A DNA stretch of 64,000 nt from Cellulophaga sp. 20_2_10 (GCF_023476645.1 NZ_JAMCOJ010000005.1:124001-188000), one strand, 5' to 3'. Positions 55,145-63,346 are shown, numbered from the stretch's first letter. Notes: generated from the letters alone by a model not told the origin. Made by a program: numbers and translations.

Positions 55145-56374
55145 TTGAAGCACTATATATACATACTCGTTATACTTATATGCAGCTTTAGTTGCAGTAA
55201 AAGTGATGCCCCAAAAAAACAGGATACAAGTGCTATAACCACAACATTAGTAACTAAAAAAGATTCTTTTACGGCTGGTGATTCTATTGTATTAAAATTT
55301 TCTTCAACCAAAGAAAATGAAGCTGTTTTAATAGTAAAAAATGCATACGGGACTACAGTATTGCGTCCAAAGAAAGACAAAGAAATATCGACCTATAAAA
55401 TTCCTAATAGCTTTAGTACTATTGCTAACAAAATACATTGGGAGTTAATCTTAAGTTCTAAGAAATTAGCAACAGGTAGCCTACAAATTACACCAGACAC
55501 TACTAAAAAAACCAAACTAGAAACATATTTAGGACCAAGAAGTATTATTGCTGGTGGCTCCGATTTTTCTATGCTTGTTAATGTCCCTACAGATCGGTTA
55601 GATAACCCAATGTTAGATGATACTAAAGTTGCTATAAAACATCAATTTAAAAAAGAGATAACTGTAGACACCTTGAAAGTAAAAAGCTTAGTAGCCTGGA
55701 CGACTATTTTTTCTCCTAAAAAAACGGGACGTATTTTAATTACGTCTTTATCTAATGGTACTAAATCTAAAGAATTAACGTCTGTTATTTTGCCAGATAA
55801 TGCATCTGACTTTACCATAGATTACACTAGAAATCATAAATACGCAGATGGCAATCAAATTATTACATTTACATCATCCATAATAAAAGACAATCATGGT
55901 AATATAGTTAGTGACGGTACTTTGGTTTTATTCTCAGTAAAAAACAGTAGTGGTATACAGTTACAAACTAATGGCACAACTATTAATGGTGTTGCAAAAG
56001 CAAAATTATTACACCCCGCAAAAAAAGAGTCTTGGGTAGTTACAGCATATGTTACTGGTGCTGCAAAAAGCAATAATTTACCTGTAGATTTTGATGCTGC
56101 AATAGTAGACTATACAATTACATTTTCTAAAGATAATAGAACTATAACTATTGGACCAATAGAGAGTTTTATGCAACAATTGGTACCAGACGGATTAGCC
56201 GTTAAAGCCATTATTTACGACGCAAATAAAATAGTACTAAACACTAAAGAAACAACCACTTTAAAAGGGTTTGCAACATTTAATCTTGATAGTGATTTTT
56301 ACAAATCTAACGACTACAATATAACAATTGAAGCCGCTGGTATTAAAAAAAATAAAGCCATACACTTAAGATGA
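55145..56374 (+). CDS. Lipoprotein with Ig-like (bacterial Big-type) domains
   Basis: Envelope lipoprotein of 409 residues starting at a TTG codon (55145), the only start that keeps the lipoprotein signal (KHYIYILVILICSFSCSKS, lipidated at Cys17) and leaves 3 bases after the preceding stop. No ATG is available before the signal. The mature protein is all-beta: an N-terminal domain with DSIVLKFSSTKENEAVLIVK, a macroglobulin-like stretch YLGPRSIIAGGSDFSMLVNV, and a Big_1/invasin-like domain with DGNQIITFTSSIIKDNHGNIV. Its stop overlaps the next ATG by 4 bases. No enzymatic motif is seen; a structural or polymer-guiding role is an inference. Confidence 0.72.
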   Translation: MKHYIYILVILICSFSCSKSDAPKKQDTSAITTTLVTKKDSFTAGDSIVLKFSSTKENEAVLIVKNAYGTTVLRPKKDKEISTYKIPNSFSTIANKIHWELILSSKKLATGSLQITPDTTKKTKLETYLGPRSIIAGGSDFSMLVNVPTDRLDNPMLDDTKVAIKHQFKKEITVDTLKVKSLVAWTTIFSPKKTGRILITSLSNGTKSKELTSVILPDNASDFTIDYTRNHKYADGNQIITFTSSIIKDNHGNIVSDGTLVLFSVKNSSGIQLQTNGTTINGVAKAKLLHPAKKESWVVTAYVTGAAKSNNLPVDFDAAIVDYTITFSKDNRTITIGPIESFMQQLVPDGLAVKAIIYDANKIVLNTKETTTLKGFATFNLDSDFYKSNDYNITIEAAGIKKNKAIHLR

Positions 56375-57891
56375 AAAGAAACAGAAACATATACCGCATA
56401 CTTTTGCTTTTATCCTTTATAGGGTTAAATGCATTGTTGCTTTTTGGTATTAGCTCTATCTTATCTTATTTAAATACTGGCGCAGATAGGGCTTCTATTT
56501 TACATATTGAACAAAATTTTGAAGAAACATATACTCCTAAAATTACGTGGAGTAACACAACAAACGAAGGCAGACCTATAGAAGACCAGACTTTAAAAGC
56601 TGTAGAAAAAGATTATATAAGTGCTTGGAACGTTCGTAACCTAGCCTATGCAACAAACGATATGTATGGTATTGAAGACTACTATACAGAAAGCGCTAGA
56701 AAAAAAATAAACAACACCCTACAGTTAAATGCTAAAAACGGAACAACCTTAAAGACTACGACTATAAAGCACAACCCAACTGTAAATTTTTACAGCACGG
56801 ATGGCAAACTAATTGTGTTTACAGATCATAATGTAGCGCAATACCAAGAAGTTTATAGCAACAAAGAATTGGTTAGCACATACCATATTGCTCCTAGCTA
56901 CAAAGTTATGATGCTTTTAGAAGATGGTTTTTGGCGAATTAGACATTTGGTTGAAATAGAGCCTGATTCAGAAAAAAACAACCCAAGCCAAAGAGAAACT
57001 ATAGATGCAAAAAGTATAAAAGGTATTAATTACTATCCAAAAAACACTCCCTGGGATATGTATGGTAAAAAATACGACAGCGCTGTTTTACAAAAAGATT
57101 TTGGCCTAATACAGCAAATGGGACTAAATACAATTCGGGTTTTTGTGCCTTATGAAACCTTCGGCAAAGCTACTGTAGACCTAAAAAAATTAGCCCAACT
57201 AAAACAAACTCTAACTATTGCAGAACAGCATAATTTAAAAGTAATAGTTACTTTGTTTGATTTTTATGGTAATTATGATATTCAAGATTGGACTTTAACC
57301 CATAGGCACGCAGAACAAATTGTAACGGCACTTAAAGGTCATAACGCACTACTTGCCTGGGATATTAAAAATGAACCAGATTTAGATTTTGAATCTCGTG
57401 GAAAAGAAAAGGTAACTGCCTGGCTTACACAAATGATAAAAAATATAAAAGAGTGGGACAGTAAAACAAATGTTACTATTGGTTGGTCTAGTACAGAAGC
57501 TGCAGAAAACTTAGTTGAAGAAGTAGATTTTGTGTCTTTTCATTATTACAAAAAGCCTAAAGATTTTTTAAATGCTTATGCAGTTTTAAAAGAGAACAGT
57601 AAAGACAAGGATTTGGTTTTGCAAGAGTACGGTTATTCTTCTTATAGTGGTTTTTGGAACCTATATACTGGCTCTAATGACGACCAAGCAGAGTATTACA
57701 AAGAAATGCAAGCTTATGTGGCTCAAAAAAATATTCCGTTTGTATTATGGACTTTATATGATTTTGAAACCATACCAACTGCTGTGGTTGGTAGGTTGCC
57801 TTGGCGTAAAAAACAACAACAATATTTTGGTCTATTTACTACAGAGGGCAAAGCAAAAGAGGCTCTTACGTATATAAAAGCAAAAAAATAA
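56371..57891 (+). CDS. Membrane-anchored clan GH-A glycoside hydrolase with NTF2-like domain
   Basis: Inner-membrane-anchored hydrolase of 506 residues, catalytic part in the periplasm. One helix at about 8-30 (RILLLLSFIGLNALLLFGIS) is followed by an NTF2-like domain (about 65-195, LKAVEKDYISAWNVRNLAYA) and a GH-A barrel (about 215-500). Acid/base Glu335 in DIKNE335PDLDF and nucleophile Glu419 in LVLQE419YGYSS are present, with FHYYKKP between. It resembles GH5-type mannanase/glucanase-like enzymes. Placement with glycan assembly genes suggests it trims or releases the polymer, as PelA/PslG-type hydrolases do. It is the last gene of the operon and is followed by a strong terminator. Confidence 0.8.
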   Translation: MKRNRNIYRILLLLSFIGLNALLLFGISSILSYLNTGADRASILHIEQNFEETYTPKITWSNTTNEGRPIEDQTLKAVEKDYISAWNVRNLAYATNDMYGIEDYYTESARKKINNTLQLNAKNGTTLKTTTIKHNPTVNFYSTDGKLIVFTDHNVAQYQEVYSNKELVSTYHIAPSYKVMMLLEDGFWRIRHLVEIEPDSEKNNPSQRETIDAKSIKGINYYPKNTPWDMYGKKYDSAVLQKDFGLIQQMGLNTIRVFVPYETFGKATVDLKKLAQLKQTLTIAEQHNLKVIVTLFDFYGNYDIQDWTLTHRHAEQIVTALKGHNALLAWDIKNEPDLDFESRGKEKVTAWLTQMIKNIKEWDSKTNVTIGWSSTEAAENLVEEVDFVSFHYYKKPKDFLNAYAVLKENSKDKDLVLQEYGYSSYSGFWNLYTGSNDDQAEYYKEMQAYVAQKNIPFVLWTLYDFETIPTAVVGRLPWRKKQQQYFGLFTTEGKAKEALTYIKAKK

Positions 57892-57924
57892 AGGAGAAAC
57901 AGCTAACCATACTGTTTCTCCTTT
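57890..57924. terminator. Strong bidirectional terminator between convergent operons
   Basis: AAAGGAGAAACAG (57890-57902) and CTGTTTCTCCTTT (57912-57924) form a perfect 13-bp stem with a 9-base loop. It starts at the GH-A gene's stop codon and faces the GT4 gene ending at 57945. Confidence 0.8.
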
Positions 57925-57944
57925 GGGCTTAACCTAACCGTAAA

Positions 57945-59219
57945 TTATTTTGCTATAAGTTCATTTTTAATTTCTCCTTCTTTCTGTAATTCTCTTTCCT
58001 TTTCTCTTTCTGCTATAATAGTATCAATACTAACGTTACCGGATTTAGCCATTTGTATTGCTGTAAAGTAATCTACATACATCTGTGTAATATCAGACAT
58101 TGGCAAAGAACAAGCAGCTTTATAATTAGCTTTAGATAACTCTTCTCTATAATCGTCGTACGTTAATATGTTTTCTATTGCATCTGCTAAAGACTCAGCA
58201 CTTTCTGGCTCAAAAAATTCACCTCTATATCCTTCTTCTTTAACTAATATGCTTAGGTCGCCTAAATCTGGTAAAGCAACTGCCTTACCATAACTACCTG
58301 CTTGGTGCAATACACCAGAGCTACCCGTAGTAGATGTATAAGGAAACACAACTACAGCACTATCTCCAAAAATAACCGGTACATCCTCTTCTGCTACATA
58401 ACCAGTAAACCTTAATTGCGCTACGTGATTATACTTTTTGCTCACTTCATTTAAATAACCTGGTGTGTTTGGGCTATCTGTACCTGCTATAACTATTTCT
58501 ATATCTTGTTTTGTACGTTGGCGAATAATTTCTACTGCTTCTATTAAAACCTCAACTTTTTTATACGTTCCAAATTTTCCAAAAGCCATCACTTGCTTAG
58601 CCCCTTTAGGTAACTCATAAGTTGGTTCTGGTGGAGTTTCAAAAGCACCGTGTGGTATTAAAGCAACGTTTCTAGAGTTATATTTATCTTCTAATATACT
58701 CTTGTATTTACTAATTGTAACGGCTAACACATCTGAAGCTAAAACTACTTTTGTTAGTGTACTACCAATAAAGTTATAAGCTTTCTTTAAAAAGTTATTT
58801 TTAGTGATACCTGCATTTTCTAAATCTACTTGCTCTAATATATTATGTAATAAAGAAATTGTTGGTATTCCTTTTAATTTACATATTAATGGCAACATTA
58901 AACCCAACGCAGCAGGGACTTTTTTATCTCCAAATTTTAAAAACTGAAGGTTAAATAAAACTGCGTCTGGTTTAGTGTCTGCAATTGCACCCATAATACC
59001 AAAAACATTTTTGTAGCTATTAAAATCCCAGCATTCTTTAACTGTAATTTTACAACCATCTTCAGTAAAAGAAAGGTCTTTGGCTTCTTTGGTTTTGTCT
59101 GTAATTAAGACAATTTCAGTTACTTCTTTTTGTAATCTAAAATGTTTTACCAAGTGGTATCCGTACTCTGTTAAAGTTACTTTACTTGGTGGGTACGCTG
59201 TTACAATTGCTAATTTCAT
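57945..59219 (-). CDS. GT4 family glycosyltransferase
   Basis: GT-B-fold transferase of 424 residues from the ATG at 59219 (MKLAIVTAYPPSKVTLTEYG). An upstream in-frame start adding 15 residues is less likely because it lies at the predicted transcription start. The N-terminal domain has YHLVKHFRLQK; the C-terminal nucleotide-sugar domain has MAFGKFGTYKKVEVLIEAVE near 216-235, RFTGYVAEEDVPVIFGDSAV near 284-303 and VFPYTSTTGSSGVLHQAGSY near 304-323, then FFEPESAESLADAIENIL with the second acidic residue of the E-x7-E-type motif. It presumably adds sugars to the lipid-linked or growing chain in the cytosol. By size and context it is comparable to PelF, but identity is not shown. Confidence 0.87.
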   Translation of the reverse strand: MKLAIVTAYPPSKVTLTEYGYHLVKHFRLQKEVTEIVLITDKTKEAKDLSFTEDGCKITVKECWDFNSYKNVFGIMGAIADTKPDAVLFNLQFLKFGDKKVPAALGLMLPLICKLKGIPTISLLHNILEQVDLENAGITKNNFLKKAYNFIGSTLTKVVLASDVLAVTISKYKSILEDKYNSRNVALIPHGAFETPPEPTYELPKGAKQVMAFGKFGTYKKVEVLIEAVEIIRQRTKQDIEIVIAGTDSPNTPGYLNEVSKKYNHVAQLRFTGYVAEEDVPVIFGDSAVVVFPYTSTTGSSGVLHQAGSYGKAVALPDLGDLSILVKEEGYRGEFFEPESAESLADAIENILTYDDYREELSKANYKAACSLPMSDITQMYVDYFTAIQMAKSGNVSIDTIIAEREKERELQKEGEIKNELIAK

Positions 59220-59261
59220 AAGGTTAAGTTTTAAATACTTGTTTGGGTTAAATTTCTTATA

Positions 59262-59327
59262 CAAATATCCATCTTAAACCCTTATTTAATAGGCGCTTAG
59301 AGACGACTCAACTATTACTATAGACGA
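59262..59327 (-). promoter_or_regulatory. Shared promoter module 2 (GT4 gene)
   Basis: On the minus strand GATATTTG (59262-59269, one base off TAnnTTTG) is followed upstream, after the same 28-bp step, by repeats read on the plus strand as TTAGAGACGA (59297-59306) and CTATAGACGA (59318-59327), 21 bp apart and 8/10 identical. This copy lies upstream only of the leftward GT4 gene, which fixes the module's working direction. Confidence 0.7.
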
Positions 59328-59455
59328 ATGGAAAGAGTGTTTAGGTTAAAGGTTTTCATCGCAAAACGACGTAAAAAAAAAGATTTTATCTATTGTGTTA
59401 ATAAGAATAGAACTCCATTTTTATAATTAAACTAGAGCTGTCGAAAAACAAAAAA

Positions 59456-59483
59456 GCCCAAAACTTAATTAAAAGTCTTAGGC
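59456..59483 (-). terminator. Terminator after the flippase gene
   Basis: On the minus strand GCCTAAGACTT (59473-59483) pairs with AAGTTTTGGGC (59456-59466), allowing two G-U pairs, around a 6-base loop, then runs into TTTTTTG. It lies 38 bases after the flippase stop. Confidence 0.7.
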
Positions 59484-59520
59484 AGTTTCTCGGGGGGAAC
59501 AGTCATATTATAAGTAGGTC

Positions 59521-60756
59521 TTATATATTTCTTTTTAGTGAAAAATATAGCAACTGTGAAAAGAGCAGAGCTAGCATCACTATTATTTGTAATTGAACGA
59601 TCATAGCTAAACTACTATGAAAAAATACTATTAATCCTATTTGCGATAATCCTAATACTCCTGATAATATTACAGGAACGTAATAATCTAGAGATAAAAA
59701 GTAATATGCAAATATGTTAGAAATTGCAAAAAGGGAAGTTGCCAATGCATATTGCCATAATAATGAAGACATTGCTAAGTAAGCATCTCCGAACATTAAA
59801 GAGATTATTGTTTCTGGAAATATGTAACAAGCAGCAACTATAACAACAGATAATAAACTTATGTAACCAACATACTTAAACAAAATTGGTGCTGTGCGTT
59901 TACCTTCTTTTCTTTTTTCTATTACTGCTGGCAACAATAACATTACAAACATCCAGGCTACAAAGTAAACCACTCTACCAATTAATGCTAAAGAAGCATA
60001 AAGCCCGGCGTCTAAGGAATTAAAATAGTGCTTTACTAAAAGTACATCACTATTGTTTATTATAATCTGTGTAAGCTCGTAACCTGCAGTTAGTAGTATA
60101 AATGTGGTTACTTTCTTTTTATTTTCTGATGTTAAAATTTTAGAAGTTGCAAAAGATATTTTCTTGAATTTTACAGGGACAAGTCCAAAAACAAAAGAGA
60201 TAACTATACCTACTGCTACCAAAAAAGCAGGGTTCATAGGAATAAATAACAACAATGCTAGAGTTATTAAAAGTCTGCTCCACATTTCTGATTGATATGT
60301 TACAGACAAACCTGCGTAATCTTGTTTTCCTTGAAATTTTCCTCTTTTAACAGACATTACAAAATAAAGCGGAATACCAACTGCAAAAACCTTAAACATT
60401 GTAGATGATTGCGTATTAAATAACTGTTGTAAATCTTGTGAGAAGAAGAAAAGCAATGCTCCAATTGCAAATCCAAAAATAACAGCGTATTTCTGCATGT
60501 AATTTTCAAAAGCAATCCACTGGTCTCCAGAAAATAAAATATTAAATTTTGTAGTTACCAATTGAAAAGTCATTCCTACAAACGATAGCACTAATAATAA
60601 TGTTATTAGTAAAGCAGCATCTGCAAAGGCTGTTGGTCCCAACATACGACCTAATACTAAGTTATATAGGTAGTTTCCTCCGTTTACAACAAGCACACTT
60701 GTCATAAATAGTTGTTCTGGAGTAATCTTCTTTTTTACAAAACTAAACGCGGTCAT
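59521..60756 (-). CDS. Polysaccharide flippase/exporter (Wzx/PelG-like)
   Basis: Multi-pass inner-membrane exporter of 411 residues with about 12 helices, MOP-superfamily type. The opening ITPEQLFMTSVLVVNGGNYLYNLVLG (read in parts: TSVLVVNGGNYLYNLVLGRM near 20-39, then LGPTAFADAALLITLLLVLS) is standard for oligosaccharide flippases. Long loops contain FNILFSGDQWIAFENYMQKY. No other transporter lies in the cluster, so it should carry the lipid-linked or polymeric glycan across the inner membrane. Its ATG lies 14 bases inside the STAS-like gene, implying translational coupling with that regulator. Confidence 0.85.
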   Translation of the reverse strand: MTAFSFVKKKITPEQLFMTSVLVVNGGNYLYNLVLGRMLGPTAFADAALLITLLLVLSFVGMTFQLVTTKFNILFSGDQWIAFENYMQKYAVIFGFAIGALLFFFSQDLQQLFNTQSSTMFKVFAVGIPLYFVMSVKRGKFQGKQDYAGLSVTYQSEMWSRLLITLALLLFIPMNPAFLVAVGIVISFVFGLVPVKFKKISFATSKILTSENKKKVTTFILLTAGYELTQIIINNSDVLLVKHYFNSLDAGLYASLALIGRVVYFVAWMFVMLLLPAVIEKRKEGKRTAPILFKYVGYISLLSVVIVAACYIFPETIISLMFGDAYLAMSSLLWQYALATSLFAISNIFAYYFLSLDYYVPVILSGVLGLSQIGLIVFFHSSLAMIVQLQIIVMLALLFSQLLYFSLKRNI

Positions 60757-61045
60757 TGCTAAAGATATAAGATGTGTTAGACAAAATCATTACTGGTGCA
60801 ATTTGCTTATTCTCTTGACCAACAATAGTTAATACTTTATTATTTTTGGCTACCTTAATATATAATTGCTCTAATTGTTTGGCACTAGAAAAAACTATTT
60901 CGTTAACTCTTTCTAGAGACAAAATTAATTTTTCGTTACGCTTTAAATAAAAATCGATATGGTTGTTAAGTGTCTTCATATTCTGAGTGTTAAGATTTCC
61001 TTTTACTTCTAGAAACTCGTTGTTATGATTAATTTGTAAAGCCAT
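60743..61045 (-). CDS. STAS-like (anti-anti-sigma-fold) small protein
   Basis: Soluble 100-residue protein with the alternating beta-alpha pattern of a STAS domain: FLEVKGNLNTQNMKTLNNHI near 11-30, then KLILSLERVNEIVFSSAKQL near 39-58, where the strand plus S-S corresponds to the D-S-S-G region, and YIKVAKNNKVLTIVGQENKQ near 62-81. The usual Asp-Ser pair is replaced by Phe-Ser-Ser, so phosphorylation at Ser53/54 is possible but unproven. There is no kinase or anti-sigma partner in view. It overlaps the flippase start by 14 bases, and carries the shared promoter module upstream. It may regulate or scaffold the exporter. Confidence 0.65.
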   Translation of the reverse strand: MALQINHNNEFLEVKGNLNTQNMKTLNNHIDFYLKRNEKLILSLERVNEIVFSSAKQLEQLYIKVAKNNKVLTIVGQENKQIAPVMILSNTSYIFSNDRV

Positions 61046-61085
61046 AATTTTATATTTTAGGTTAAGTTTTGTTTTATTGATACAG

Positions 61086-61151
61086 CAAATATCAGAGAAC
61101 TTATTATCTTAAATTGGCGTCTGTAGACGACTAGACGTTTACTGTAGATGA
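61086..61151 (-). promoter_or_regulatory. Shared promoter module 3 (STAS/flippase operon)
   Basis: On the minus strand GATATTTG (61086-61093) is followed upstream, 28 bp on, by two near-perfect repeats, read on the plus strand as CTGTAGACGA (61121-61130) and CTGTAGATGA (61142-61151), 9/10 identical and 21 bp apart (two helical turns). It is the clearest of the three copies, and also lies upstream of the divergent TPR-barrel gene. Confidence 0.75.
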
Positions 61152-61271
61152 ATGGTTAGGTTTACTCTTTAAATAAAAAATTAGTTCTGTCTTAATTAAA
61201 TAAAACAAAGCACTAATAAATTTAAAATGTATTCGTTATATTACTGTAGTACTAAACCTACCTATTATATA

Positions 61272-63344
61272 ATGAAAAAAATTGTCTCCTTTTTTATATT
61301 CCTTATAACCATATCTTTAACTGCACAAGAAGACTTTACTCCTGGTTTTAAGTTATTAGAAAACGGAGATTTTAAAGAAGCGAAATCATTTTTTGAACCT
61401 TTTACAAAAAGCCTACCTACAAACAAAACTGTTTTAATTTGTTATGGTAGAGCAGTCGGTTTAAGCGGAGAACCAGATGTGGCCAACAGAATATTTAAAG
61501 ACCTCTTAGAAAAGCACCCTAATGATTTTGAAGTACAAATAAATTATTACGAGTCTTTCTTATGGGCAAATCAATTTAAAGAAGCAAAACCATTATATGC
61601 AAATCTAGTAGAAAACAACCCTACTAACTTTGCGGCCATTTTAGGGTATGCAAATACATTGAGTAATTTAAAGGAATATAAGGATGCTTTAAAATGGGTT
61701 AACAAAGCATTAGAAGTAGATCCTAATAATAGTAGCGCTAAAATATCTAGAAAATATATTAAGCTTGGCTACGCTAACTACTATGTAAATAACCAAAATT
61801 ATAAAAAGGGAGAGAGCCTATTAAACGAAATATTAGAAGATTTTCCGGATGATAAAGATGCGCTACTAAATCTAGCCAATATCTTTTTAATTACTAAAGA
61901 TGTAAAAAAGGCCAAAGAAACATATTACAGATACGCCAAAACACCCAAAGATTCTATAACAGCTCTAAACGGTGTTGCTTTAGCAGAGCATATAGGAGAA
62001 AAAGAAAAAATAGCTCTAGAAACCGCTACTATCGCTAAACAAAAAGCAACTAAACTTAATGACCCCAAGCTTTTAGAAAAAAGTGAAGAACGTTATGTGC
62101 AAGCATTAATCTGGAATAGAAAATTTGTATCTGCAAAACAAGAAATTAGCGCATTAGACCAAAAATATACAAACCGAAATTGGGTTATGGCACTAAAAGC
62201 TACATTGGGTATGTACACTGCTAAGTTTAAAACTAGTATTACTAATTATGACAAAATACTAGCAAACGATAGCTTATCTTTTGATGGTAATTTAGGAAAA
62301 GCAAATGCATTATTTGCGTCTGATAAAATTGTACCTGCATACATAACTACATATAAAACCTTAGATATTTTTCCCAAACAGAAAGATGCATCAGGCTTAA
62401 TTAAAAAGCTAAATACGAATTACACGCCATTTGCAGAACAGCAAGTTAGTTACACGTTTGATAATGGCGACAACACAGCTATATCTTTAAGAACTGCTGT
62501 TATGGTACCACTATCTACTAAATTTAGAACAATGGTATCTTACCAATATAGAACCACAGAAAATACCACTACAAACAACAAAGCAAATTCGCATATTGTA
62601 CAAGCTGATATTGAATATAAATTGATGCCGCAAACTAATTTATTAACCTCTATTGGCCTTAACAACTCTAGGTTTTCTAATACTGCATACACACAACCCA
62701 TTTTACAAGCTAAATTACAAATGAAGCCTTTATCTTTTTTAAACCTAGATTTAGGATACCAAAGAGAGGTACAAAACTTTAACGCAGAGCTTATAGAAAG
62801 AGAAATTGTGATGAACCATTACAGCTTAATTTATAACCTTAGTACTAATTTTAATTTAGGTTGGTATAGCCAACTTATACATACTAAGCAAACCGATGAC
62901 AATGAAAGAAATCTTTTATTTACTTCTTTATATTATAATGTATTGCAAAAACCTGCTTTAAAATTTGGTGTAAACTACCAATACATAACATTTAAAGATC
63001 AGTTACCATTAATATATTTTAGTCCGGACAAATACAAAGCATTAGAATTATTTGGTGATGTAAGAGGAAAAGTAAATGAAAAAACAAACTATTTTGCAAG
63101 CGCAGCAACTGGTTTACAATATGTAGAAGAACAAGATGCTAGTTCCCTTTTTAGAGCTGAAGCTGGTTTAACACATCAATTTTCTGATCGGTTAATTGGT
63201 GACGTCTATGGTAAATACAGTAACATAGCATCTGCAACAGCTGCTGGTTTTGAGTTTACTGAAGTTGGTATTAAACTAAAATACTACTTAACTAAACAGC
63301 CATTATTTTTAAATAAGCTCAAGAAAAAATATCAGATAAAATAA
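61272..63344 (+). CDS. TPR plus outer-membrane beta-barrel protein (PelB/YaiO-like exporter)
   Basis: Exported protein of 690 residues from the ATG at 61272 (MKKIVSFFIFLITISLTAQ, a signal peptide); an earlier ATG at 61227 would hide it. Residues 20-380 are TPR-like helical pairs: LLENGDFKEAKSFFEPF, LLEKHPNDFEVQINYYES, ALEVDPNNSSAKISRKYI and ALLNLANIFLITKDVKKAKE. Residues about 400-690 alternate beta strands of a YaiO/PelB-like barrel (QVSYTFDNGDNTAISLRTAV, MVSYQYRTTENTT, FTEVGIKLKYYL). The TPR-then-barrel order matches PelB/PgaA-type polysaccharide secretins. It is divergent from the STAS/flippase operon and probably exports the glycan made by this cluster. Confidence 0.82.
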   Translation: MKKIVSFFIFLITISLTAQEDFTPGFKLLENGDFKEAKSFFEPFTKSLPTNKTVLICYGRAVGLSGEPDVANRIFKDLLEKHPNDFEVQINYYESFLWANQFKEAKPLYANLVENNPTNFAAILGYANTLSNLKEYKDALKWVNKALEVDPNNSSAKISRKYIKLGYANYYVNNQNYKKGESLLNEILEDFPDDKDALLNLANIFLITKDVKKAKETYYRYAKTPKDSITALNGVALAEHIGEKEKIALETATIAKQKATKLNDPKLLEKSEERYVQALIWNRKFVSAKQEISALDQKYTNRNWVMALKATLGMYTAKFKTSITNYDKILANDSLSFDGNLGKANALFASDKIVPAYITTYKTLDIFPKQKDASGLIKKLNTNYTPFAEQQVSYTFDNGDNTAISLRTAVMVPLSTKFRTMVSYQYRTTENTTTNNKANSHIVQADIEYKLMPQTNLLTSIGLNNSRFSNTAYTQPILQAKLQMKPLSFLNLDLGYQREVQNFNAELIEREIVMNHYSLIYNLSTNFNLGWYSQLIHTKQTDDNERNLLFTSLYYNVLQKPALKFGVNYQYITFKDQLPLIYFSPDKYKALELFGDVRGKVNEKTNYFASAATGLQYVEEQDASSLFRAEAGLTHQFSDRLIGDVYGKYSNIASATAAGFEFTEVGIKLKYYLTKQPLFLNKLKKKYQIK

Positions 63345-63346
63345 AA

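Noticed and set aside
59281-59340. Shared repeat module as part of a small plus-strand gene or mobile element scar
   Set aside because: No frame of useful length, and the same repeat pair with the same promoter offset appears at two other promoters, which fits a regulator site better.
57945-63344. Naming the genes pelF, pelG and pelB
   Set aside because: Only fold, order and role resemble Pel; key Pel components are absent and no sequence search could be run, so gene symbols would be misleading.
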